A stretch of 64,000 bases of DNA from Sordaria brevicollis (lineage: Eukaryota; Ascomycota; Sordariomycetes; Sordariales; Sordariaceae): contig JAUTDP010000017.1 in NCBI GenBank assembly GCA_033439795.1, forward strand, positions 248,001-312,000, written 5' to 3'. The stretch's first letter is position 1. Every line of letters starts with the position of its first letter. This document shows, piece after piece, positions 49,261 to 59,271 of this stretch. Below the pieces are notes generated by a model. The model was not told where the DNA came from. It made no database searches and was given only the letters and a program-made list of their open reading frames with translations. A program made the position numbers and the translations under genes.

Positions 49261-51130
49261 AGATTATTATTAATTTATTATTTAATAACCGAAGTTTTAA
49301 TAAGGGACGTCGGGCGAATACGAGCGTTAAGCGGTTTAATATTTAATAATAATTTAATTTTATAATTATAAATATAATAAAGTAAAACCTTTTCCGTTAA
49401 TTAGAATAAGAAAGTTAAAATATTCTTATAATACTATTCGGGGATTTTAATTATAATTTCCTCTTTTAATAATATTAGCCGTCAATTCTTTTTAAGAAAC
49501 TTCTTCGTATCCTCTTCTATAATTTTATTAAAATTAATTTATTCAACGATTTTAATTACTATAACCTAATAGATAATCTCTTTATATATAGGAATATTTT
49601 AATTAAAATTACCTATTAGGTTTAATAATTTTATTAAAACCGTAGCCTTAATATTATCCTCGGAGTTATTACCCGCTATAGCTTCGATAAAATTATAAAG
49701 GTTCTTTAATAATATATTTTTATATTTTTTACCCTCCCTATTTTAAATATCGTTAATAATCTCTTTAATTAAAATAATTTCGCTAAATTCGTAGATAGCG
49801 GCTAAACGCTCGAATTCCGTATATATCGTAATTATAAATTATAAATTATCCTTTTCGTATAAAAAATTGAACGTAATAGCGTTAAATTCTTTAATATCTT
49901 TTGAATTTAACGGGTTATTTACTATTTTAAACGAACGGGGATTATATTCATAATATATATTAATTAATATACGCCAATTATTTAATTTAATATAGGGTTT
50001 ATAAATTATAAGGCTCCTAATTTTAATAAAGAGAATAATTATTTTTAAAATACTTTAAATTTTAATATTAGCCCGATTAATAATTAAAACCTTAAATAGG
50101 GCAATATTATAACGAATAAAAAGTCGGGAGGGTTTAGGAACGGGTAAATTGTAAATAGGAGTAAAATTAGTTTAAGGAGTAAGTTTTTTTTAAGGAATAA
50201 GTTTCTTCGTTTAGAAAACGGATTTTATTTTAAAAGCGGCCGTAAATATAATTATTAAAATTAATTTTTATATTATAATTAGGGAAGTAATTTTAGGAAT
50301 TAGCGTATTCTTTTAAAGGGGGGTTATTATTAAAGTAAATTTAAGGGAAATTTTAATAGTAGCGATTATAATATTATTAAAAATAATGCGTAATATTATA
50401 ATTAATTCGTTAAATAGGTTTATAGTAAAGTAACGATTATAATAGTATTTAAATTATATATTATACGCGTTGTAATTAATTTTAGGTTTATAGAATTATA
50501 TTTATAAAAAGCTTAAAATTATAGGGTATTTAGGGGAGATATTATATATTAAAAAGGTAATAATTTTATTATAAAATCCGATATAGAATTTAATTTTTAC
50601 CCCTTTAAAAATAACGCTTTTAATTATATTATTAATTAAAATTAATTTCTTTAAGCGTTGAAATTTAAAATGTAGAAGGTTATTTTTTATTATAAAAAAA
50701 CGGTCGATAAAAGCGAATGTAGAATATTTATTATTAATAAGAGTAATATAATAATCTTTATACGAATTGGTTATTATATAAGAAGAAAGGAATATTAAAT
50801 TTAAGGTAATAAAATTATTTAAAAATTGAATTTATATTTCTTTTAAACCCTTTAATTTTAAAGAATTTAAAATTTTATCCTTTTTAATTAGGAATTATAA
50901 TAATTATTAAAGCTTTTATATATAATTAGGTATAAAGGTTATTCGTTTTTTAAAGCGTTATAATATTCTTTACTTTCGGCGGCCGAAGTGGCGGGGGCGG
51001 TAAGGGCGGTTAAAATAGCGTTAGCGGCGCGGATTTTAACCTATTGGCCCTAATTACGTTTTTTCTTTTTTTTATTACCTTTACCCTTACTATTTTAATA
51101 ACCTTTATTATTATAATTTATTAAATTAAT
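49261..51130 (-). pseudogene. Gypsy relic, region between RT and Gag knuckle
   Basis: RIPed minus-strand sequence where the protease and N-terminal RT region should lie by element order. No motif confirmed. Confidence 0.4.
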
Positions 51131-51172
51131 ATAATTATAATTAATATAACCTTTTTAATTATAATAGCGGTA
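51131..51172 (-). pseudogene. Gag CCHC zinc knuckle remnant
   Basis: On the minus strand, codons spaced as CX2CX4HX4C are present, with the Cys and His positions read as Tyr (TGT/TGC and CAT/CAC changed to TAT/TAC) and KG before the His position. This places Gag next to the right-hand (5') LTR and confirms the element's orientation. Confidence 0.75.
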
Positions 51173-52795
51173 AAAACCTTTATATATATATTAATCGAAG
51201 ATGTCTTTATAAGTAAATACGGTTAGGTTAATAGTATTTAAATTTATTTTATTATTACTTTAATTAATAAGAACGTTATTAAGATTAGTACGAAGGGTAG
51301 AATTGGAATTAACGGTAAGGGTAATATTAGTAACGGATAAATTAAGGGCGCGGTTAATTATTTTCTAATAATAATCGTATTTTCGAAATTAATAGTAATA
51401 ATACGGTATAAATCGAACTAAGCGTAAAAATTATTAGTGGCCGGAGGGTTATAATAAGTAAAATTATTGCGAAAACGTTTATTAATTTTATTACGAAGGT
51501 AATAAATTTTTATAATATCGTTATAATTAATTAAATTATAGAAATTAGTAAATTTTTATTCAAATTTAGTAAAGGGGCGGTTCTTTATATAATATTCTTT
51601 AAAATAGCGGTTAATATTATTAATTAAATTAATATTTTTAAAACGTTTAATTAAATAATTTATAAATTCCTTTTTAATTTTCTAATGTTAAATATTTTTA
51701 AATTTATTGTTTTAAATAATTTAAAACTCTTTACGGATATTAAATAGGATTTTAAAGCCTAGAAGTATAATTATTTTAATAATTTTAATACTTTTATCGG
51801 GGTAAAGGAGGGTATTAATTTTCTATTAGGATTAAATACAGAAATATTAAGCGGCGAAAATTTTATAACGGGTAGCGGCGTTATTAAACTCTTTTTTTAT
51901 AAAAATAAAAAGGTTATTAATAATTTAATAATAACCGGATATAATATTAATATTAATAATTTTACCCGTAGTATTCGTATTAAATTAAATTGTAAATTTC
52001 GAAATAATATTACAAAAGGTATTATTACGCTTATTAGTAATAAATTTATCGGCTTTAAAGGATTAGTATTTAACGATAAATTAATAATATTTGAGGTTTA
52101 CGTCGTCGAATGTATTTTAAACGTTATTAATAATATAGCGGTTAATAAATACCTTTTCGTAATGATTTTTAACGATAAATAGAATTTTAATATAAATACG
52201 GGTAATAAATACGATAATCGAATAGAAAGCGGGGTATCCGGCGATAATATTAGTATTAGATAAATAATTTTCGGGGATTATTTCTTTATTTTTATCCTTT
52301 TCGACGGCGGTAATAAAGTTATTAATATTTTAGAGGATAGGAAATTTATATAGGGTAATAATATAAATATTAATATTATAAATAAATAAATCGTCTATTA
52401 TAAGTAGTTCGTTAATATTTAGAGAGCGAAAAATCGTAGGGAATTTATCGTCGCTTTTTAAAAAGTACGTAAAATCGTTATTATTATTTATATTAAATAT
52501 TAATAAGCGGAAAGAAAGTTTATAATTTACGAGACGATTTCGAAAATGGAGAGAGAAAGAGAAACGCGGCGCTTACTTTTATCTATTGGATAAAAGGAAG
52601 GCTACTTTTATTCTTTAAATAAAGGGATACGATTTTAGTAAATAATTAATAATTAAAATTATTATAACGAAGGAAATTACTTTAATTATCGAAAAAAGAG
52701 AGAATATTAAATTTAGCGATTTATAAATGAGGCGATTTTAGTACGTTTGAATAATCGAAAATTGTACGCTATAAATATAATAATAAAGTATAATA
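51173..52795 (-). pseudogene. Gag region and leader of the Gypsy relic
   Basis: RIPed sequence between the zinc knuckle and the 5' LTR; expected to hold the Gag body and primer-binding site. The base after the LTR on the minus strand reads TATTATAC, too mutated to name the primer tRNA. Confidence 0.45.
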
Positions 52796-53093
52796 TATTA
52801 TTACGGGTAAATATAATTAAGGTAAGTAGAATAGGATATATAATATTATACGAGGAAGGAAAAGAGGAAAGGGAGCGAAGCTATACGCGGGTAGTTACTT
52901 TTATAAGGGTACGGCGTATAAACTATATACGCGTAGGGCGCGCGTAATTATATAACCGGGACTGCGACCGTATTATTATACGACCGCGGCGGCGGGCTAG
53001 CCGAGTAAGGTTGTAATTATCTTAGTAATAATTATAACCTTGGTATAGGCACGTAACTAAGTCACGTATAGTTACTAGGCTAAGCCTATAATA
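52796..53093 (-). repeat. 5' LTR of the Gypsy relic
   Basis: 298 bp, pair of 45,732-46,029. It starts TATTATTACGGGTAA and ends AAGCCTATAATA on the plus strand. On the minus strand CTTATAAAAG is a likely TATA box. The right half is visibly less mutated than the other copy (for example GGTATAGGCACGTAACTAAG). Confidence 0.88.
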
Positions 53094-53534
53094 AATATAA
53101 TACTCTATATATACGGTTTTATACTAGAAATTTTCACCCCCAATTTAACCTTTAATATATTTTAGGTGTAAAATATATAATTATTAACGTAGAGTAATAG
53201 ATTTTATTTATATTTACGGATTTATTTAATATTATTACTTTATACCGGAGGTTACCCCTAATATAATACCGTTATAAGTAAAGATTATTACCGATAGCCA
53301 AACGTTTATAATATATACCGGTATATTATATAAAATTCTAGAAGAGGTTAAAATAAATAACGCCTTTATTAAAAGTATAAAAGAATAAGAATATATACGT
53401 ATTTAGTAATTAATAAGTAGAGAGGTAAATTTAGGCGTTATAAATTATAAAGTAATACCGACCTAACGCAAAGTACGGGCAATATTTCGAATAATATTAT
53501 AATAATAGAATAGGGTAATTAGAGAAGTAAACTT

Positions 53535-53720
53535 AGTAGGGTATTAGAATAATAGAATAAGGAATAGAATAGCAAAATAATAGAATAATAGAATAATAAA
53601 ATAATAGAATAATAGAATAGTAGAATAATAAAATAGTAGAATAGTAGAATAGTAGGGTATTAGAATAATAGAATAATAGAATAGTAGAAAAGTAGAGTAA
53701 TAGAGTAATAAAATAGTAAA
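53535..53720. repeat. 8-bp tandem repeat tract
   Basis: Imperfect array of AGAATAAT and AGAATAGT units over about 185 bp between the retrotransposon and the right end of the block. Confidence 0.85.
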
Positions 53721-54044
53721 GCCGAAAGGTATTATAATAATTTTAGTAATTAATATATATTATATTTCTACTTTAATTATAAATTCGTATATTAAATGAA
53801 TTTTAACGTAAATAATCCTTTATACGATAATAATGTAAATTTAAAACTAAAAGACCAATCGCGATAAAAAAGTAAGGTTAATAATAAATATTATTAGTAA
53901 TAAATATATAAAATTAAATAAAATAAATAATTGAAGTAAATATTTCTTTATACGTAATATAATATTTATTTAAACGGTTTATTAAAAAAGAAAATAATAT
54001 AAAACGTTCGATTAAATTATCTTTTATACTAAATATTGAAATTA

Positions 54045-54085
54045 TAACGCTACGTTAATTTTGAACGCTACGCTAAGTTAATTTT
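54045..54085. repeat. Right subterminal direct repeats
   Basis: AACGCTACGTTAATTTTG followed by AACGCTACGCTAAGTTAATT; a further pair AACGCATTG occurs at 54,171 and 54,189. Short subterminal repeats of this sort are typical transposase-binding arrays of DNA elements. Confidence 0.5.
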
Positions 54086-54123
54086 ACTGGTCCGTATAAT
54101 AAAATAACCTATTCGTTATACCG

Positions 54124-54167
54124 TTAAAGTTTAAACCCGTCGTTAAAGCGCGAATTGCTGTTGAGCG
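54124..54167 (-). repeat. Right subterminal inverted repeat
   Basis: The reverse complement begins CGCTCAACAGCAATT and contains TTTAACGACGGGTTT; pairs with 32,534-32,579. Confidence 0.6.
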
Positions 54168-54246
54168 TAAAACGCATTGACTAATGTAACGCATTGTCCT
54201 ATTACTACGATAGTTGCTCTTAATATGCAATTATTTTAATAGTACA

Positions 54247-54254
54247 TGTACAGG
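54247..54254. repeat. Right copy of candidate 8-bp target site duplication
   Basis: TGTACAGG, identical and in the same orientation as 32,395-32,402, directly at the right composition boundary. Confidence 0.6.
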
Positions 54255-57047
54255 CACATACGCTTCAACACCTCGTTAAGCAGCCAACGCATTGTTCAAC
54301 CCTTGTTGAAAGCCCTGTTATCCGCCCCCCTTCAACCTCCAAGGTTGACAGGTCGTGCACGGTTGAGCATCCTTTGCCCAGGTCACCCCGGCAGACATGG
54401 ATCACTGAGGAAAAGCTCCTTGGACCCTGGACCAAGTCCCTCAGAACCCTGACGCCTTGGCTCTTGGGACTGTGGACCCTACAGAGGCCTTTGGATTGAA
54501 TCGGGGCTTTGATAGAGAATTGGCATACGAAAGCGATTTCTGATCATGATAAAGGCCGATAGGAAACATGCTGAAATCTCAAGCAAGAGGATGTGTCTAT
54601 TTTTTTTTTCATGGTCCTGTCCGATGTCTTGCAGATCCCGTCTGTCGGAAACTTGGAGGGTTACGCAGTCAGCAAAGTTTTTCCATGCTCGGGATTTGCG
54701 AGGACGACCGAGAGGTCAATTGACGAAAGATTCCATCTCCGATCGTATGGGCGAGCGCGGGGGTGGCCTGGAGACGCAACGAACGGATCCTGTCACCATG
54801 CTACGCCGCGATAAGGCGACCGCAATCTAAAATTTTGGGGCAGATAACCACTTAACGTCAAGGCATAAACATCCTTCCCATGGTTGAACCACCGCTTTCG
54901 GGCTTTCGCGAGAGCAAGGGGCGGAACGAAAAACTTTCCTGCCGAAGTGTGTTAGCTCAAAAGTAAACAAGGGGGGCTGGACTGTTCCTCCAACGTAAAC
55001 ACACGGGACAGCGACCCGGGCCCAACTCGCTCGCTCGCTTGCTGCTTTTCAAACTTGGGAATGTTTCTCGGATGATGAGACTGAAACCGTGAGCTGAGCC
55101 ACGACCGACAACAAGTTGCAAAAATAGTCATGATGACGGAGCAACCATGGATAAATATATAAGAAGGACAGCAATTGGAATGTCAGCCTATCTTTCTGTC
55201 GGTGTCAGGAGAATGCAGCTGATCTGCCACGCGTCGGAGTCTGCCAGATGGTCAAGAGCCAAAGTTGTCCGCCGCTGGTTTTGGCTTTGAGGCTTTCAAC
55301 GAAAAAAACACTGGAGCTTGGCTCGTCAACTTCAGTTCGGTCCCGCACAGTATCTCGCTACTGTGATCGGTCTCTGGGAACCCAAATGAAGCCAAAAGTC
55401 ACCCCGCATAACTGAAATCGTGCTACTTCACCGTGATAGCACAAGAGATCGTCTCGAAGCAATTTTCAGCTACTTCTGCGTCTGAAGGGGGCTTGTTGGA
55501 TGTTTGGCAATATCGGTCAAGGCAAAAGCCAACACATTGACGTGTGGAAAAGTGGAAAGGCAGCTCTTGAAGAGCCATCGACTTAGTTACGAGTTTGAGG
55601 CTTAGAACTCAGGCTTTCTTGTGTTTGGTCCGATCGTTTGTTGTCCCTCCCACAACAGGTTCTACTGCTGCTTTTTGGGTAGGTGAAATTGAGACTTGCA
55701 TTGCGTCCTGCAAATGCATTGCATCTCTGATCTCGAAGCTATCACTGGCTTTGTCCCAGGTTTGGCTTTTTAGCCCGGACTGCCTCAGCGGTTATGACTT
55801 CAACGCAACTGATACTCAGGCAAGCCATCATAAGAGAGCCGAAAGACAGACACACCTTTGGCGTTGTATGACAAAAAATTCCACAGGTTTCTCTTGCAGC
55901 ATTGCTACCTTTTTGGCTCAAAGTCTGAGATTACTGGCGCTACAAGTACAACGATGAAATGTCGGAGGGTAGCGGTCAAGTTTAGTAGACTTGGAAGTAC
56001 CTCCATGGAGCACGATATCTGCGAGAGACGTTTTAGCGGCAGTCAAGCACTGAGTAGTGTGGAAGCAAAGCGATATTGCCCGAATGGGGGTGAGAACTGA
56101 AGTAGAGGTAGAGGTAGGTGCCAGATAGGCTATACCAGTAGGCATGTGTATCTGCCCGCATATTCTCCAATGAGACAGAGGCCTTTGAGCTCGTCATTCC
56201 AACGTTCCAAGACCAAGTTGAAGAAAGCCCATTCCAAGGAAGGGATCCAGACAGGTCCAGTCATCCGGAGTGTCTCGAATGTCTCGAAGCCTTTTTCGGA
56301 CAAAAGGGCTTCCTGACACAACACAGAATGCCGTGTGAAGCACCGAAGCAAGCAGCAGCTCCGGCGATGCAAAACCACCTGAAGTGAATCATCCACGCCG
56401 CCTACCCATCACGGTTCGAGTTGACGATCATCGACCGAGTCACCTCATCGGTTCCCGGCCTCCTACCCACAAGCAACCCTGGGATAGTGGCATAGTGGAG
56501 ACATGTAACGAGGAGGACCGGCCGTGCGAACACGAAGAGACGAACACAGGGGAGATTGTGCTTGATGTTGGTCCACGACTTGTGAAATCGCATTGCTGAA
56601 ATTGCCTGGGGTAGCAGTGGGCAGTTCAACCCACGGCTTGGTCCAGGTTTCCAAGTTTCGTCGCTACCCTAGCCCCGCCCCCAAGCTGTCGATGGTGAGT
56701 GACAGTGGTAAATGCCCGGTAAAGTGTGGTGTTGAGGTACCATTTTGTCTGATTCCTGTTAGCGTGCCGGACGTGCCCCGCTACAGAGAACGACTCGCAG
56801 GAAATCAACCAAAACAGCACGATGAAACTGTGAGGGCACAATGGCACCCTCGAGACGTAATTCCACTGTTGAGGCTTCCTAGCAGCGACCACAAAGCGTT
56901 GGAAGCGGAACGCGTGGTGGTTTCTCGTTTGCAAGTGAGGCGGGCTGCTAACAGAGAGGTACGTACCTCTTTCGAGCCTCTCCAAGCGCAGGCGGCTGCC
57001 GTGTCCCCTACACCTCATCATGCTACTGGCGCCGCCAATCTCGTCCG

Positions 57048-57064
57048 CCCCCCCCCCCCCCCCC
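57048..57064. repeat. C17 homopolymer
   Basis: Seventeen consecutive C. Confidence 0.95.
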
Positions 57065-57611
57065 GACCGACCGTCTATCAGGAAGACCCTTCTTTTTCTC
57101 CTCTTCCCTCTTCTTTCCGTTCCCCCCTCCGTTGGTTTTTGTGGTTGCGTCCGGACAGCAGCACCACCCAACAACCTACACGCGACCGATATCGACTGAG
57201 AGAAAAGAGTTTGTGTAGAGCGAGAGTGAAGGGAAAAGCGGAATTGTCCTGTGCTCGTCCACGTCCACGTCCACCTCGTCCTACTACCGTCATCATCCGT
57301 CTTTCTCCGCCTTTCATCCCGCCTCCCGTGTCGCTGCTCTTCACAAACCCGGATCTCCAGCAAGGCCCCCGCCCTTGTCCTGCCACCGAGGCCCTACCAT
57401 ACCTTAGTGTGTTCCCGTCCACGTCGGGCACGGCAGAGCACCTCACCTCTCAACAAACCCTCCTCCTCACCTTCAGCTCAGACTCTCTTCAGCTCGCCCA
57501 CCCCGCGACGAGTCAATCGACTTCTTTTTTTCTTCCCCCGTCGTCGCCTTTCTTGTATTCGCTCGCGTGCGTGTCTTTGCCCGCCGACACGTTTCGCGGC
57601 CGCATCGCGCG

Positions 57612-57633
57612 CACACACACACACACACACACA
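57612..57633. repeat. (CA)11 microsatellite
   Basis: Twenty-two bases of CA, probably within the leader of the LRR gene. Confidence 0.95.
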
Positions 57634-59191
57634 AAGTCGTCGAGTGCGCCCTCGGGATTGGATCCGAGACCTCGTTTGGTCTTTGTGGGAGAGACTGGGT
57701 TACCGTGAGACCTCCTTCGATTACGAACGGTTGCGCCAGATTGTGTGGACTCGGTGAGTTGCCTGATGTTTCTTTGGCTTCCTTTCCGCCTGTTCTACCT
57801 ACCCGTTGTTTTGTTCCCCCCCTTCTTGTTGTCGGCTGGGCCAGTGCCGGGCCAGCCAGCCAGCCAGCCAGCCAGCTTGCTCGCATCGTATCGTCGTCGC
57901 ATCATATCGCTCCCAGCAGCGCACCGCCAGTCGTCATCCGTGCTCCTCTTCTTCGGCTTCCATTCCACAACGTGGGCTTTTTTCGGTCGTTCTTGGTGGT
58001 TTCTCCAGCAGTTTCCAGGACCCCATCTCCATCGCCCATCTTGCAGCGGAGATCGCCGTTCTCGACAGACCTCTCTGCTGCTGTTTGGTGCTGGGCGACC
58101 CATTCACTCAGGCACACTGGCACAGCATGGAGGGAAATCATCTTGTGACTGGTCCGCCAAACCTCAAAGTTGGCTTTTTGCTTAGTCCATGCGAGGCCAT
58201 GACACACCCACCCCCAATACCTACCTAGAGGTACTCGTGCCCAAGAGGTATCGGTGTGCACGCGTGATCGCTGGCTCATTCCTTGACTTCCGTCCTCGCA
58301 TACCTGCTGCTGCTGCACCTACACGCTACTGCTGCATCTCCTGCGTGGATTCCACCTTCGGGCATCTACACACTACTCCAAACCGCCATCTCAACTCCGC
58401 CATTTCTGCTGCCGCGGCATCGGTGTCCGCGTCGTGTCTCCAGCTTGGGTTGGAGATCACCGCCTCGATACCGCTACTTTGCCATTCACTACCACAACTA
58501 CAATCGGCTTTGAAACCGCCGAGCACGACTGAAACTGTTGGATGAGCACACACACACCGCAACCGGTGGCCCGACAACGACCCGCCCTCAAGTACCTAGC
58601 CGTCGCACAGAAACTGGAACCTGTGCTTGCCGCCGAACCACATCTGCACACCTTACACATCCTACATAATACGCGCCGCATTGTCGCCAGTATCTCCGCA
58701 CTCGACATATCTTAGATCCGACTTTGATGCCGAATGGGCTCACTCTCGACCGGATATACGCCCACTCTAGCGAACCAAAAAGGACACCCATAACCATTCT
58801 TTCGAGCTTGTCGACCATTGCATCCACCAAATCTGCTTCGATTTCTGCGATTGAGCGAGCTCCAAGCGGTCGCTGTGCCAGACAACAACAAGAAGAAGGG
58901 CTTGCCGAAAGAACGAGGCGTCTGTGCCTGTGCGAGGTGACGGCTCGACTAACTAACATATGACATTACGCAGACCGACTGCTGTCCGACTTTTGCCACG
59001 ACAAACTCCCGCAATTTCCCTACAGACCACACGATCACAAGCGCAGTCTTCCGAGTCCGAGCTGCACATAAACACACCCTTCCCAGCGCCGACAGCATCT
59101 TATCTTACCTGCCTTTCCCCGCTGTCCGAGCTCGGGAACGCAACTTCCTACATACAACGTTTCAACCCGTTATGCATATTGAATGCTAAAT

Positions 59192-59230
59192 ATGGATTCC
59201 GAAGACGGGGAGTTTTTCATCAAGGTATGA

Positions 59231-59271
<41 letters not shown>

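Larger units (their letters stand above)
45732..53093 (-). mobile_element. Ty3/Gypsy LTR retrotransposon relic, RIP-inactivated
   Basis: 7,362 bp bounded by two 298-bp direct repeats. The order read on the minus strand (Gag CCHC knuckle 51,172-51,131; reverse transcriptase 49,260-48,852; integrase 47,420-47,180) is the Ty3/Gypsy order, with integrase after reverse transcriptase. The flanking pentamers AATAA (45,727-45,731) and AATAT (53,094-53,098) may be the 5-bp target duplication after one mutation. LTR ends TATTAT...TAATA are what TGTTAT...TAACA would become under RIP. Coding regions are full of TAA/TAG stops, so the copy is dead. It sits inside the larger AT-rich insertion, near its right end. 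Confidence 0.9.
32403..54246. mobile_element. ~21.8 kb RIP-mutated insertion, candidate giant TIR element
   Basis: The whole block is AT-rich, depleted of CpA and TpG and enriched in TpA, while CpG is still common. That is the pattern left by repeat-induced point mutation of repeated DNA. It is bounded by the direct repeat TGTACAGG and carries a diverged inverted repeat near both ends (32,534-32,579 and 54,124-54,167). Inside are a nested Gypsy element (45,732-53,093), at least three long RIP-broken plus-strand frames (33,420-34,361; 36,463-37,854; 39,966-43,600) and two 60-bp minisatellites. A single large element plus a nested retrotransposon is my preferred reading; a cluster of several unrelated RIPed repeats is the alternative. 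The block is expected to be heterochromatic in a Neurospora-type genome. Confidence 0.6.
54255..59191. other. 4.9 kb upstream region of the LRR gene, no gene recognised
   Basis: No frame with domain character. A TATATAAG sequence at 55,156-55,163 has no evident gene behind it. From about 56,900 the plus strand becomes C/T-rich with simple repeats, and a GTGAGT at 57,753 and pyrimidine-AG sites before 59,000 would suit a long spliced leader of the LRR gene (inference). Long frames such as 56,593-57,708 run through low-complexity sequence and are not credible. Confidence 0.5.

Noticed and set aside
32403..54246. Centromere interpretation of the AT-rich block
   Set aside because: Regional centromeres in Neurospora are far longer, and this block has sharp ends with a direct repeat, which fits an insertion better.
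56593..57708. 371-codon open frame on the plus strand upstream of the LRR gene
   Set aside because: It runs through C17 and (CA)11 tracts and C/T-rich leader-like DNA, has no domain, and overlaps other equally long frames in other phases.
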